Below are positions 16,765-25,031 of a DNA stretch of 37,616 nucleotides, in pieces. The notes beneath the pieces are model-generated. The model searched no databases, was not told the origin of the DNA, and was given only the letters and a program-made list of their open reading frames with translations. Position numbers and translations under genes: made by a program. Numbering within the stretch: position 1 is the stretch's first letter; the number at the start of each line of letters is the position of its first letter. Origin of the DNA: JBAZAX01 sp964568625 (GTDB taxonomy: Bacteria; Babelota; Babeliae; Babelales; RVW-14); the NCBI GenBank assembly GCA_964568625.1, contig CAZMQG010000016.1:1-37616 (forward strand), read 5' to 3'.

Positions 16765-19485
16765 ATGATACCAAGAAAAATTGACCTGAAAAATTTTTTA
16801 AGCTATGGCGATGAAATTCAAACTATCGATTTTTCCAAACACTCTTTAATCTGTTTGTCTGGCAAAAACGGTAATGGTAAATCTGCTATGCTCGATGCAA
16901 TGACCTGGGCACTGTGGGGGCAGGCGAGAAAGGTTTCCGGTGCTATGAAGCCGGATGACGGATTACTTCGCTTGGGACAAAGCAAAATGATGGTAAGCTT
17001 TGAATTTGAAATGGGGCAGCTTATTTATCGAGTACGTAGAGAATTTGCAAAAACTCACGCCAAAGCATTTCTTGGATTGGATTTTGAAATTTATAATTCA
17101 AAGCTCGAAAGATTTGTTTCATTAACGGAGAAAACCAGTCGCCAAACTCAAGCCAAAATAGAAACCGTAATTGGGATTGATTACGAAACATTCGTTAATT
17201 CCGCGTTTTTGCGTCAAGGCCAATCAAATGAATTTTCCAAAAAAACTCCCAAGGAACGCAAACAAATTCTTGCAAATATCCTTGGCTTTTCAAAATATGA
17301 CAAACTACAACAAATAGCCTTTGATAATATACGCAAATTCAATGATGATAAAAGACTTTTAATCATGGGGCAAGAACAAGCAAACATAGAGCTTGCCAAA
17401 GAAACTGAGATTAAAGAGTTGTTGGATAGCACAACAAAAAACAGCTTATTAATTGGTAAAAAAATAGACGAATTAAATTCACATTCTCAGATAACTCAAG
17501 AACAAAAAAGTAAAATCATCGAGCAAAAAAATATTTATACTGCACTAGCCCAAGAATTAATTAAAATAAAAACAAGCGAGCAGCAAAAACTATTAGAATT
17601 TCAAAACATCGCTATTCAGTGGAAGCAAACGCACATCAAGGCACTAAAGCTCCCTGATACAAATATCTTAAACAAACAACGAGTCACGCTTATTGAAAAG
17701 GAAAAAGAGTCTTTTGAATTAAGACGAGAAGAGTTGAAACATCAAGAACTGGTTTTACAAAAAAAAGATATTTATCAAAAGCGAATGGCTTTGCTTGAAA
17801 GTGAGTTTGAAAAAAAGCTAAACGAACTGAAACTGGCCGTTGAACGTAGCCAATTTACATTAACACAAACACAGCAAACACTAAAACAAAAAAATCAACA
17901 GACAAAAGATCTGCAAACCAAGCAAGATGCTTATATAAAAGAGCTCGAACTAATCAAGAAAAAATTAAAGGGCAAAGAAAATTTTGACGTTGTTTTTACA
18001 AAACTCAAATCACAATTTGAAAAACGTAAAGCCTTTTATCAAACTCTGATCGAAAAGGGAAACAGTATTAAATCGGAACGCAGCGAACTTGAACACAAAA
18101 AAGCTGCCGTACAAGATTTGAACAATCCATCCTGCCCTTTTTGCGAACAAATATTAACTGTAAAACGTAAACAATTTTTAAACACAAAAATAACAAAGTC
18201 AGAAGCTCAAGCTGAACGTCGCTTAACCCGAATTCACACGGTATTTAAAAAACTTAAAACTGTTTTACTTGAACAGCATAAACAAATCGAAGATCTTACA
18301 AAAGAATCTGACATGCACAAGCAGATTGAGCTCAAAGCTGATGATTTAACTAAAAGAATCGACGAATACGCAAAAGAAATCGATAATCTAACTAAAGAGA
18401 TAGACGAACTTACCAAAAAAGAGACTACTGTTACAGATCAGCTTAAAAAAGAAACTGAAGCTTTGCTTGCACAAGATTCTGTGCGCTTAACGCACTTTGC
18501 AAAAGATGCTGAACTTGAAAAAACTGCAGCTGCAATAACAGAAGCAGATGGCAAAATCAAAACTTTAAAGTCTAAACTTGATTCTTACAAGCAACTGCAA
18601 GAACAGATAAAAATTATCGAAACACAACTTAAAGATCTGGAAGCAATCCAGGAAGAGATTAAAACGCAACCTCAAAGACTTATGCTCCTAGGTATAACAA
18701 AAAACAACTTAAAAGATCTGCGATCTCAAATTATCAATACTCAAAAACGACTAGAACAACTTAAAGTCGATACTGAAACTGAACAAAAAATTGAAAGTTT
18801 GCTTTTGACTCTTAAAAATCAATTAACAGAGCAACTCAAACAAAAAGAAGTTTTAATGCAGCAAATTGGTAAGCTTGAAAGCGATTTGCAACGCATCGAA
18901 AAACTGAAAAATGACACAAAAATCAGAGATGCTCAAATTAAAACAATTGAAACAGAAATCGATGATTACCAAATTCTTGCAAATACTTTTGGAAAGAATG
19001 GAATTCAGGCTCTGTTGATTGAACAAGCCATTCCGGAAATTGAAACTGAAGCGAACAGAATTTTGTCACGGCTAACAGATAACCAAGCACAAATTTTTAT
19101 AGAATCTTTACGCGATTTAAAACAAGGCGGTGTAAAGGAGACAATGGATATCCAGATTTCAGACGCTGCAGGAATCAGACCTTATGAAATGTACTCCGGA
19201 GGAGAAGCGTTTCGTTTTGATTTTGCACTACGAATCGCAATATCAAAACTTTTGGCTCGTAGAGCAGGCACCGCATTACAAACACTTGTGATAGATGAAG
19301 GATTCGGATCGCAGGATGAAGATGGGCTCATGCGTGTTATGAACGCAATTCACACAGTTCAAGACGATTTTTTAAAAATCATAATCGTATCACACTTAAA
19401 CGAATTCAAAGACAACTTCCCAGTTCACTTTATTATTGAAAAAACTGAAAATGGATCAGTGGTAAAAGTTGAAGAACGCGGATAA
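16765..19485 (+). CDS. sbcC: Exonuclease subunit SbcC (Rad50-like ATPase)
   Basis: A 906-residue SMC-like ATPase that with SbcD opens and trims DNA hairpins and blocked ends. Visible parts: Walker A GKNGNGKS (residues 33-40), long coiled coils (about 180-450 and 470-740), the zinc hook CPFC (C457, C460), ABC signature YSGGE (S811-E814), and Walker B LVIDEG (D844, E845). Length and order are normal for the family. Its nuclease partner SbcD, often the gene just before it, is not here: the upstream neighbour is rodA on the other strand. Its stop codon abuts the stop of the convergent IQ-motif gene with no base between. The ribosome site is weak. Confidence 0.96.
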   Translation: MIPRKIDLKNFLSYGDEIQTIDFSKHSLICLSGKNGNGKSAMLDAMTWALWGQARKVSGAMKPDDGLLRLGQSKMMVSFEFEMGQLIYRVRREFAKTHAKAFLGLDFEIYNSKLERFVSLTEKTSRQTQAKIETVIGIDYETFVNSAFLRQGQSNEFSKKTPKERKQILANILGFSKYDKLQQIAFDNIRKFNDDKRLLIMGQEQANIELAKETEIKELLDSTTKNSLLIGKKIDELNSHSQITQEQKSKIIEQKNIYTALAQELIKIKTSEQQKLLEFQNIAIQWKQTHIKALKLPDTNILNKQRVTLIEKEKESFELRREELKHQELVLQKKDIYQKRMALLESEFEKKLNELKLAVERSQFTLTQTQQTLKQKNQQTKDLQTKQDAYIKELELIKKKLKGKENFDVVFTKLKSQFEKRKAFYQTLIEKGNSIKSERSELEHKKAAVQDLNNPSCPFCEQILTVKRKQFLNTKITKSEAQAERRLTRIHTVFKKLKTVLLEQHKQIEDLTKESDMHKQIELKADDLTKRIDEYAKEIDNLTKEIDELTKKETTVTDQLKKETEALLAQDSVRLTHFAKDAELEKTAAAITEADGKIKTLKSKLDSYKQLQEQIKIIETQLKDLEAIQEEIKTQPQRLMLLGITKNNLKDLRSQIINTQKRLEQLKVDTETEQKIESLLLTLKNQLTEQLKQKEVLMQQIGKLESDLQRIEKLKNDTKIRDAQIKTIETEIDDYQILANTFGKNGIQALLIEQAIPEIETEANRILSRLTDNQAQIFIESLRDLKQGGVKETMDIQISDAAGIRPYEMYSGGEAFRFDFALRIAISKLLARRAGTALQTLVIDEGFGSQDEDGLMRVMNAIHTVQDDFLKIIIVSHLNEFKDNFPVHFIIEKTENGSVVKVEERG

Positions 19486-20292
19486 TTATTTCTTTACAGA
19501 AGTAGTAATTTTAGATTTTAAAGCTACTAATTTATTATCCAATGCTCCAAGTTTTACCTTCAAAGTTGAAAGCGACTGTTTTAAATCCGCAAGCTCTTTT
19601 TTAAGAGGTGCAAGTTGTTTATCCCTCGTCAACTTTCCCCGAAAAACACTTTGAATTTTTATCGAAGCTTGCCACTCTTTCTCAAACTCTTTAGCAACAA
19701 ATGTAGGGCTCAAAAAACAAAACGCTTTCTTAATATCAGTCGTATTGTAAGCATTGTGCTCATGAACTTTGTTAGCATAATATTTGAAGTATTCTAACCA
19801 TTTTTCAAAACTTTGCGTTAATTTTATATCATTTTCATATTCTAGTTTATTATTTCCAGACCATTTCGTCCCGATCTTAATATCTGCTTGCATTCGTAAA
19901 TCTTTTATTAAATTAAAATCATTTGATTTGCTTTGTTTAAACTTCTCAAAGAGGCTATTAAACATAGTCAATGTTGTAATTTTTAGTTTTGTTCCATAAG
20001 TTATTCCAAGCCAACCACCGGATCTAGTCAACGCATCTGCAACATTTTTAACAATTTGTGTAAAAAATTTTTCTTTCAGTTTTTCGACACCAATAATATC
20101 CGCAATTTTACCTGAAATATCACATGCAACAGTAGCTTCATCGGCAAAACAACTTTCAAACATCTTTTTAACTTCAGGCACTTGGTTATCCTCAAAAATA
20201 TTTCTTAATGTCTTCTCACCTGACATGCCGAAAACACACTCAACCTGAAAGAATAACCCCAAAAACATAAGTATTGATAACACTTTCTTCAT
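19486..20292 (-). CDS. Exported protein with IQ (calmodulin-binding) motif and C-terminal coiled coil
   Basis: The ATG at 20292 overlaps the TGA of rpiB (TGATG) and has a GAGGTG ribosome site, so it is preferred over the upstream alternative and is probably translationally coupled. The 268 residues begin with a signal peptide (1-22) and include a central helical region of unknown fold. IQSVFRGKLTR (213-223) exactly fits the IQ consensus IQxxxRGxxxR used by eukaryotic calmodulin-binding proteins. A leucine-rich coiled coil follows at about 230-262. A similar coil ends the exported protein at 21734-22327. A host-directed effector is a reasonable inference; calmodulin binding is untested. Confidence 0.8.
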   Translation of the reverse strand: MKKVLSILMFLGLFFQVECVFGMSGEKTLRNIFEDNQVPEVKKMFESCFADEATVACDISGKIADIIGVEKLKEKFFTQIVKNVADALTRSGGWLGITYGTKLKITTLTMFNSLFEKFKQSKSNDFNLIKDLRMQADIKIGTKWSGNNKLEYENDIKLTQSFEKWLEYFKYYANKVHEHNAYNTTDIKKAFCFLSPTFVAKEFEKEWQASIKIQSVFRGKLTRDKQLAPLKKELADLKQSLSTLKVKLGALDNKLVALKSKITTSVKK

Positions 20293-20717
20293 CACAACAC
20301 CTCGATCATATCGAGTCTTTTTTGATAGATTCCACCTTTGAATTTTGCACCTGTCCATGCATTAACAATATCAATTGCAAGTTCAGGTTCAACAAAATTA
20401 GCAGGTAGAGCTAAAACATTGGCTCCATCATACTCACGTGCATGTTTAGCAACTTCCGGATCCCAACACAATGCCGCATAGATACCCTTGAATCTGTTAG
20501 CGGCAATGGATACGCCAACTCCGGATCCACAAATTACAACGCCACAATCAGCGCGACCATCAAGGACATCGTGACATACTTTTTGGGCAAATGGTGGATA
20601 ATCGATGCGATCTTGTGAATTCGTTCCAACATCAATCCACTTATAATCTTTAAAATAGTTTATAATAAAACTTTTTAGAGCAAAGCCACGATGATCAGCG
20701 CCAATTGAAATCCTCAT
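20292..20717 (-). CDS. rpiB: Ribose-5-phosphate isomerase B
   Basis: Interconverts ribose 5-phosphate and ribulose 5-phosphate in the cytoplasmic pentose phosphate pathway. Typical RpiB/LacAB features are IGADHRGF at the N-terminus, DYP at about 39-41, the catalytic loop ICGSGVGVSIAANR (C63), and NVLALPA. The start at 20717 (141 residues) is preferred because the family begins with this strand and a purine-rich stretch precedes it; an ATG at 20735 is possible. The stop overlaps the start of the IQ-motif gene. The lipoprotein gene upstream runs in the same direction 78 bases away, so the three may form one operon. Confidence 0.95.
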   Translation of the reverse strand: MRISIGADHRGFALKSFIINYFKDYKWIDVGTNSQDRIDYPPFAQKVCHDVLDGRADCGVVICGSGVGVSIAANRFKGIYAALCWDPEVAKHAREYDGANVLALPANFVEPELAIDIVNAWTGAKFKGGIYQKRLDMIEVL

Positions 20718-20795
20718 ACTTTCTCTTTCTTTCATAAAAAGTTAGTAAACACACGTGTATTATTCAATTGTTTTTTAATTAAACTCAGTGTTTTC

Positions 20796-21497
20796 TTACA
20801 CACCCCAATAGAAATCAATCTCTTTGCCTACTTTTTTATTCTTATTCTCAGATTTTGACAATTTACTGATCTGCTCTAAATTCCATTCTACGCTACAAGA
20901 TTTATCAACAGAACTAAACACAAGTTTTACAATCTTACAGCCCTCAAGATAAAACTTCCCAGCTTGATCTTGTGCCGGAAAACTTACAAGATAGGACGTT
21001 TTAAATGAATTTAGTTTGCTGCCAAACAAATTTATATACTCAGGTTCAAGTTCAATTTCTTTAATAGATACCGGTTCAAGCTTATGCCCATCCAACTCAA
21101 GATACGGCGTCCAAACTGGAGTTTTGTCGTTCATAGCTCCATTAAAAACATCTCGTACGTCTGCTAACACATAAAATGAAATCCAATGTCTGTTCTCCTC
21201 GAGCTGGCGTTCAAGCATTGTAGACTGAGCTTCGCTGCTTTTGCCCCGCTTCTTGCAATGCATATCAACATATGCAATTCGAGTCTGATCGGAAAGCCAC
21301 ATGGCATCAAAATTTGCAAGTGTTGTAAATTGTTCAAAAACGCGCTGCGATCTTACAAAATTTTCGGTAATATCATAGTGAGTTTCAAGATTAGTTCCCT
21401 GGGGAAACTCGCTTTTTGAAAGCTTGTGATAAGGAACACAACCGGAAAGCATTACTATTAACAACAGTGATAAAAATCGAGTAAAATTCCGTATCAT
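20796..21497 (-). CDS. Predicted lipoprotein, unknown function
   Basis: 233 residues with AAGGA before ATG at 21497. The N-terminus is a lipoprotein signal: positive residues, a hydrophobic stretch and the lipobox LSGC with Cys20. The mature protein has mixed strands and helices, a Lys/Ser-rich stretch near the end, and no family I recognise. Its position before rpiB suggests co-transcription but gives no clear functional link. Likely anchored in a membrane facing the periplasm. Confidence 0.8.
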   Translation of the reverse strand: MIRNFTRFLSLLLIVMLSGCVPYHKLSKSEFPQGTNLETHYDITENFVRSQRVFEQFTTLANFDAMWLSDQTRIAYVDMHCKKRGKSSEAQSTMLERQLEENRHWISFYVLADVRDVFNGAMNDKTPVWTPYLELDGHKLEPVSIKEIELEPEYINLFGSKLNSFKTSYLVSFPAQDQAGKFYLEGCKIVKLVFSSVDKSCSVEWNLEQISKLSKSENKNKKVGKEIDFYWGV

Positions 21498-21733
21498 ATA
21501 AAATCCTTAAAATATGATTAACTTAAATATTTATAAACTAATTTAGTATAACTTACCGTACAAGATCAAAAAATAAAAATATATCCCGAAAAAAACCTGG
21601 AGTAATAAGTGTACACAAGAAATTTATCGACTCAACAAAAATGTAACTTCTCAAATTATTGTGAAAGCTAAAACTTTTTGATAGGTTTCGGGATAGGATT
21701 AACCATTTTTTTATTTAAGAGAAAGGAAAAAGA

Positions 21734-22327
21734 ATGAAGAAGATACTGGGAATTATTTTAATCGAGATTTTCGCAATACAAGGAACCGCCTGGGGATATG
21801 ATGAAGCAACTCTAAATAAAAATATAGAAGAGTGCAATGCTCGAGCAATAATGGATCAAAGTGAAAAAGTGGAGCCTGTCGTCAAAGTTACTTTAACAAA
21901 TAACCCATCGCTATTAAAAGCTGCATTAGATAAAAAAGGTGAGTTAGATCAAATAACAGTTCCTACAAAGAAAAAAGACAAAGAAAAACTCGCCAACAAA
22001 AAAACAAACATAGTCGAAATTATTTCCTATTTCCTAGAAATTTTGAACACTCAAGATCCTGCTAGTAAAAAAATCCAAGAAATTAGATTTGCAACAGAAT
22101 CTCAACTCCGCCAATTTGCAACAGATAACAAAGATAAAACGAAAATTGTGGCCGACTTTCTTAGAATTTTTGGAATCCAAACAATTACCAAACCACTACC
22201 AACCATACCTGCAGACGCAAAACTCAAAGCTGAGTTGAAAAAATTAAAAGAATCACTTAATTTCCTGCAAAAAAAATTAAATGCTTTGAACGCAAAGCTC
22301 AATGCATTACAAACAAAACTTGCGTAA
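21734..22327 (+). CDS. Exported protein with C-terminal leucine-rich coiled coil
   Basis: 197 residues after an AAAGGA ribosome site; signal peptide over residues 1-21. The middle is charged and helical with no recognised domain. The final 35 residues repeat L-x-x-L-x-x-K-L-x-A-L and align with the C-terminal coil of the IQ-motif protein at about 18 of 33 positions. Low-complexity coils can look alike by convergence, so common ancestry is only possible. The gene stands alone and is closed by the 22368-22398 hairpin. Confidence 0.8.
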   Translation: MKKILGIILIEIFAIQGTAWGYDEATLNKNIEECNARAIMDQSEKVEPVVKVTLTNNPSLLKAALDKKGELDQITVPTKKKDKEKLANKKTNIVEIISYFLEILNTQDPASKKIQEIRFATESQLRQFATDNKDKTKIVADFLRIFGIQTITKPLPTIPADAKLKAELKKLKESLNFLQKKLNALNAKLNALQTKLA

Positions 22328-22367
22328 ATTAATTCACAAGTTTAATCTTGAAAAGTTGTGAAACCCA

Positions 22368-22398
22368 AAGTAGGCACTCGCTTTGCGGGTGCCTACTT
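22368..22398 (+). terminator. Hairpin terminator, 14-bp stem
   Basis: AAGTAGGCACTCGC and GCGGGTGCCTACTT pair over 14 bases (one G-T) around a TTT loop. No strong T run follows, so it may act as a pause, a processing site or a weak terminator between the coiled-coil gene and the DUF952 lipoprotein gene. Confidence 0.65.
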
Positions 22399-22428
22399 AC
22401 TTAAAGGCTTTTGTTATAAGGATTTTTC

Positions 22429-22920
22429 ATGAAAATATATATTTTATTTATTTTAGGTTGCTCGTTAGTTTTACTCCTGCCAGCATGCTGGCCAGGACGA
22501 GATGGCAGTCCACAAGATAAATCATTAGATAAAGCAGCACATGAATCATTAAGTGAATCACTGAAAACAGATGCTTTGTATAAAATTGTTCCAACTAAAA
22601 ACTATACACCCGAAAATACTGAAGATGCCGTAAAATTAATGCCACTGGACGTCGAGTCAGGTTTTATACACGTATCTTTTGGAAATCAGGCAGAAAAGAT
22701 TTTGCAAAAATTTTTCAAAGGCTCCAAAGATACCATTTTACTTGAACTTGATCCTCAGATTTTGCAGCAACATGGATTGGAAATCAGAAAAGAGCAAAAC
22801 AAGCCTGGCGGAGATTTTTTCCCACATATTTATGGTGTTCAAAAAATACCTGTAAAAGCTGTTATATCCGTTATTAAAGTTGTTGAAAATCCTGATGGAA
22901 CATGGATTTTGGTTAAATAA
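22429..22920 (+). CDS. DUF952-family predicted lipoprotein
   Basis: 163 residues after AAGGA. A hydrophobic N-terminus ends in LLPAC (Cys19), a near-consensus lipobox. Residues about 48-160 match DUF952: LYKIVP at the start, then SGFIHVSFGNQ, a hydrophobic LLELDP strand, and FFPHIYG followed by VKAV. DUF952 proteins are usually cytoplasmic and of unknown function, with a fold related to ADP-ribosyl-type enzymes. An exported form attached by lipid is uncommon. It is closed by the 22939-22983 hairpin. Confidence 0.85.
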   Translation: MKIYILFILGCSLVLLLPACWPGRDGSPQDKSLDKAAHESLSESLKTDALYKIVPTKNYTPENTEDAVKLMPLDVESGFIHVSFGNQAEKILQKFFKGSKDTILLELDPQILQQHGLEIRKEQNKPGGDFFPHIYGVQKIPVKAVISVIKVVENPDGTWILVK

Positions 22921-22938
22921 GAATAAGTATTCTTTAAA

Positions 22939-22983
22939 AATGAAGTATGCCCTGTGTTAAAACACAAGGCCTACTTCATTTTT
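22939..22983. terminator. Bidirectional terminator
   Basis: A 20-base arm starting AATGAAGTA pairs with one ending TACTTCATT, with two mismatches and a short A-rich loop. TTTTT follows on the plus strand and an A run precedes it. It lies between the convergent DUF952 gene and pepA. Confidence 0.85.
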
Positions 22984-23003
22984 AAATTAAACTTTTTGTA
23001 TAA

Positions 23004-24560
23004 TTAAGATTTCTTATAATTCATTACAAATTCTACAAAAAGCCTAACCCCTACACCTGAAGCCCCTTTGCCCATATAATTAACACCTGGAACGGCATCA
23101 GCAGTTCCTGCAATATCCAAATGTGCCCAGCGAGCTTTTTCAACAAAGTTTTCAAGAAAACATGTAGCAGTAACCGTACCTGCAAGATAAGCCTTTGATC
23201 CTGTGTTGCTTATATCAGCAACATCGGATTTTATAGCATCTTTGTAATCATCTTCAAGTGGCAATTGCCAAACTTTATCACCAGTTAATTTGCCTGCTGC
23301 AGACAAATTATCACACAAAGCTTGATCACGAGTCATAATTGCCGAATAAAAATGACCAAGAGAGTAAGCACAAGCACCCGTCAAAGTTGCAATATCAATA
23401 ATAACTTCCGGATTATAATTCTTTTCGGCATAATGAAGCGCATCTGCTAAAATCAAACGCCCTTCCGCATCCGTACTTCTAATCTCCGCCGTCTTTCCAT
23501 TCATAAAAGTAACAATATCATCCTGACGAGCAGCTTTTCCACTTGGCATATTTTCAACAAGAGGCATTACTCCTACAACATTAACATTCGGTTTAAGTTG
23601 CGCAAAAACCTTCATTGAAGCAATAACTGCGGCAGCTCCCGACATATCAAATTTCATTCCATGCATCGAATCAGATGGTTTTAGGCTAACTCCACCTGTA
23701 TCAAAACATACGCCTTTGCCAACAAGTGCAATGGTAGGAATATTTTTGTTTGGGATATTTTTTGAATCAGCATTGTACTCAAGAACAACAAACTTACCCG
23801 GTTGGTCAGATCCAGCATCAACGCATAAAAATCCGCCCATCCCAAGTTCTCTAGCCTTTTGTTCACCAAAAACAGTGCACTGTAAATTAAATTCATCTGC
23901 TATTTCTTTTGCTTCTTTAGCAAGTTCTGAGGGAGTCAAAATATTTGCCGGAAGATCTGCCCAATTTCTTGCTTGGTTAACAGCTTGGCCAATAATTGTT
24001 CCTTGCTGTAATGACTGAATGAACATGGCATGATCTTTTGGATCAGTCTCTATTAAAAGAGTTCCTGTCCATTCTTTATCTTTTTTATCTGATTTGAATT
24101 TTATAAATTCGTAGTCAGTCATAAATGCAACAATTGTCAGCTGTTTAATTAGTTCAGCCGAATGCACATCAAATATTTTCATATCAGGCAGCGCAACAAC
24201 TGCATTTTGAATGGCCAAGCCTTTCATTTTATCAATTGCCCCGGCAAATGCCCTACGTAATAATTCCAGCTCACGGTGCCAAGAGTTGTTCAATTTACCA
24301 AGACCGACAAACATAAATTGAACAAGTTTCTTAGAACCTCCGCTCGAATTATGCATGGCAGTCAAAACAAAATTTTGTCCATGTTTCCCGTTAAATTTAT
24401 GTTTCTTCAAAATCTCTTTTACGTGAGGATAAAAATCATTTTCGACTTTTTCAAGTGTTGCAAGATCTGATGCTGATTCCAAATTCTCAGTCATCAAAAA
24501 AATGTAACATTCTACGTCGTTTTCCCAAAACTTTTTTTGAGTAAGTTGAACCGATATCAT
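23004..24560 (-). CDS. pepA: Leucyl aminopeptidase (M17 family)
   Basis: A cytoplasmic metallo-aminopeptidase that releases N-terminal residues from peptides, feeding amino acid recycling. The C-terminal catalytic domain is intact: GKGVCFDTGGVSLKP, MKFDMSGAAAV and STDAEGRLILADAL carry the two-metal ligands and the active-site Lys and Arg. The N-terminal domain (about 1-180) is the variable M17 macro-like domain. 518 residues is normal length. AAGGA precedes ATG at 24560. It runs in the same direction as sufU with a 30-base gap and may be co-transcribed with it. Confidence 0.96.
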   Translation of the reverse strand: MISVQLTQKKFWENDVECYIFLMTENLESASDLATLEKVENDFYPHVKEILKKHKFNGKHGQNFVLTAMHNSSGGSKKLVQFMFVGLGKLNNSWHRELELLRRAFAGAIDKMKGLAIQNAVVALPDMKIFDVHSAELIKQLTIVAFMTDYEFIKFKSDKKDKEWTGTLLIETDPKDHAMFIQSLQQGTIIGQAVNQARNWADLPANILTPSELAKEAKEIADEFNLQCTVFGEQKARELGMGGFLCVDAGSDQPGKFVVLEYNADSKNIPNKNIPTIALVGKGVCFDTGGVSLKPSDSMHGMKFDMSGAAAVIASMKVFAQLKPNVNVVGVMPLVENMPSGKAARQDDIVTFMNGKTAEIRSTDAEGRLILADALHYAEKNYNPEVIIDIATLTGACAYSLGHFYSAIMTRDQALCDNLSAAGKLTGDKVWQLPLEDDYKDAIKSDVADISNTGSKAYLAGTVTATCFLENFVEKARWAHLDIAGTADAVPGVNYMGKGASGVGVRLFVEFVMNYKKS

Positions 24561-24590
24561 AAAATTCCTTGTTTTTAATACTATGACTTT

Positions 24591-24974
24591 TTAGGATTTA
24601 GCTGACTTAAACTTCAAAAGAGCTTCTTGCAAAACTTGCAAACAAAGCAATGCACATTTCAGACGATTAGGGCCTAATTCAATTTTAACTAAATTTAGAA
24701 TATCGTCTTTTGTTAAAGCTAAAATTTCGTCAACTGTCTTACCCTTGCAATATTCTGTAAGCATTGATGTTGCAGCCTGACTTATAACACATCCGCTTCC
24801 ACTAAAACCAACTTCTATAATTTTATCACCTGAAATCTTACCTTCAATTGTAACTTTATCACCGCACGAAGGATTATCATGTCCGGCTTGAAAATCAGGA
24901 TTTTCGATGTTCTTTTTATTACATGGATATTTAAAATGTTCGAATAACTCTTCTTGATAATTTTTGGAACTCAT
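24591..24974 (-). CDS. sufU: Fe-S cluster scaffold / sulfur acceptor, SufU type
   Basis: 127 residues of the IscU/SufU fold. Three conserved Cys sit in NPSCGD, GSGCVISQAATS and RLKCALLCLQ, and the Asp after the first Cys is kept. The partner upstream is a SufS-type desulfurase, the pairing in which SufU accepts persulfide using bound zinc. The start at 24974 is chosen over an ATG four codons earlier because a GTGGTG stretch precedes it and nothing precedes the other. No SufB, SufC or SufD gene is next to it. Confidence 0.9.
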   Translation of the reverse strand: MSSKNYQEELFEHFKYPCNKKNIENPDFQAGHDNPSCGDKVTIEGKISGDKIIEVGFSGSGCVISQAATSMLTEYCKGKTVDEILALTKDDILNLVKIELGPNRLKCALLCLQVLQEALLKFKSAKS

Positions 24975-25031
24975 TTTGCACCACACATTTTATGCTAAAC
25001 CAACTATATCGAACTAATTATATTAAACCAA

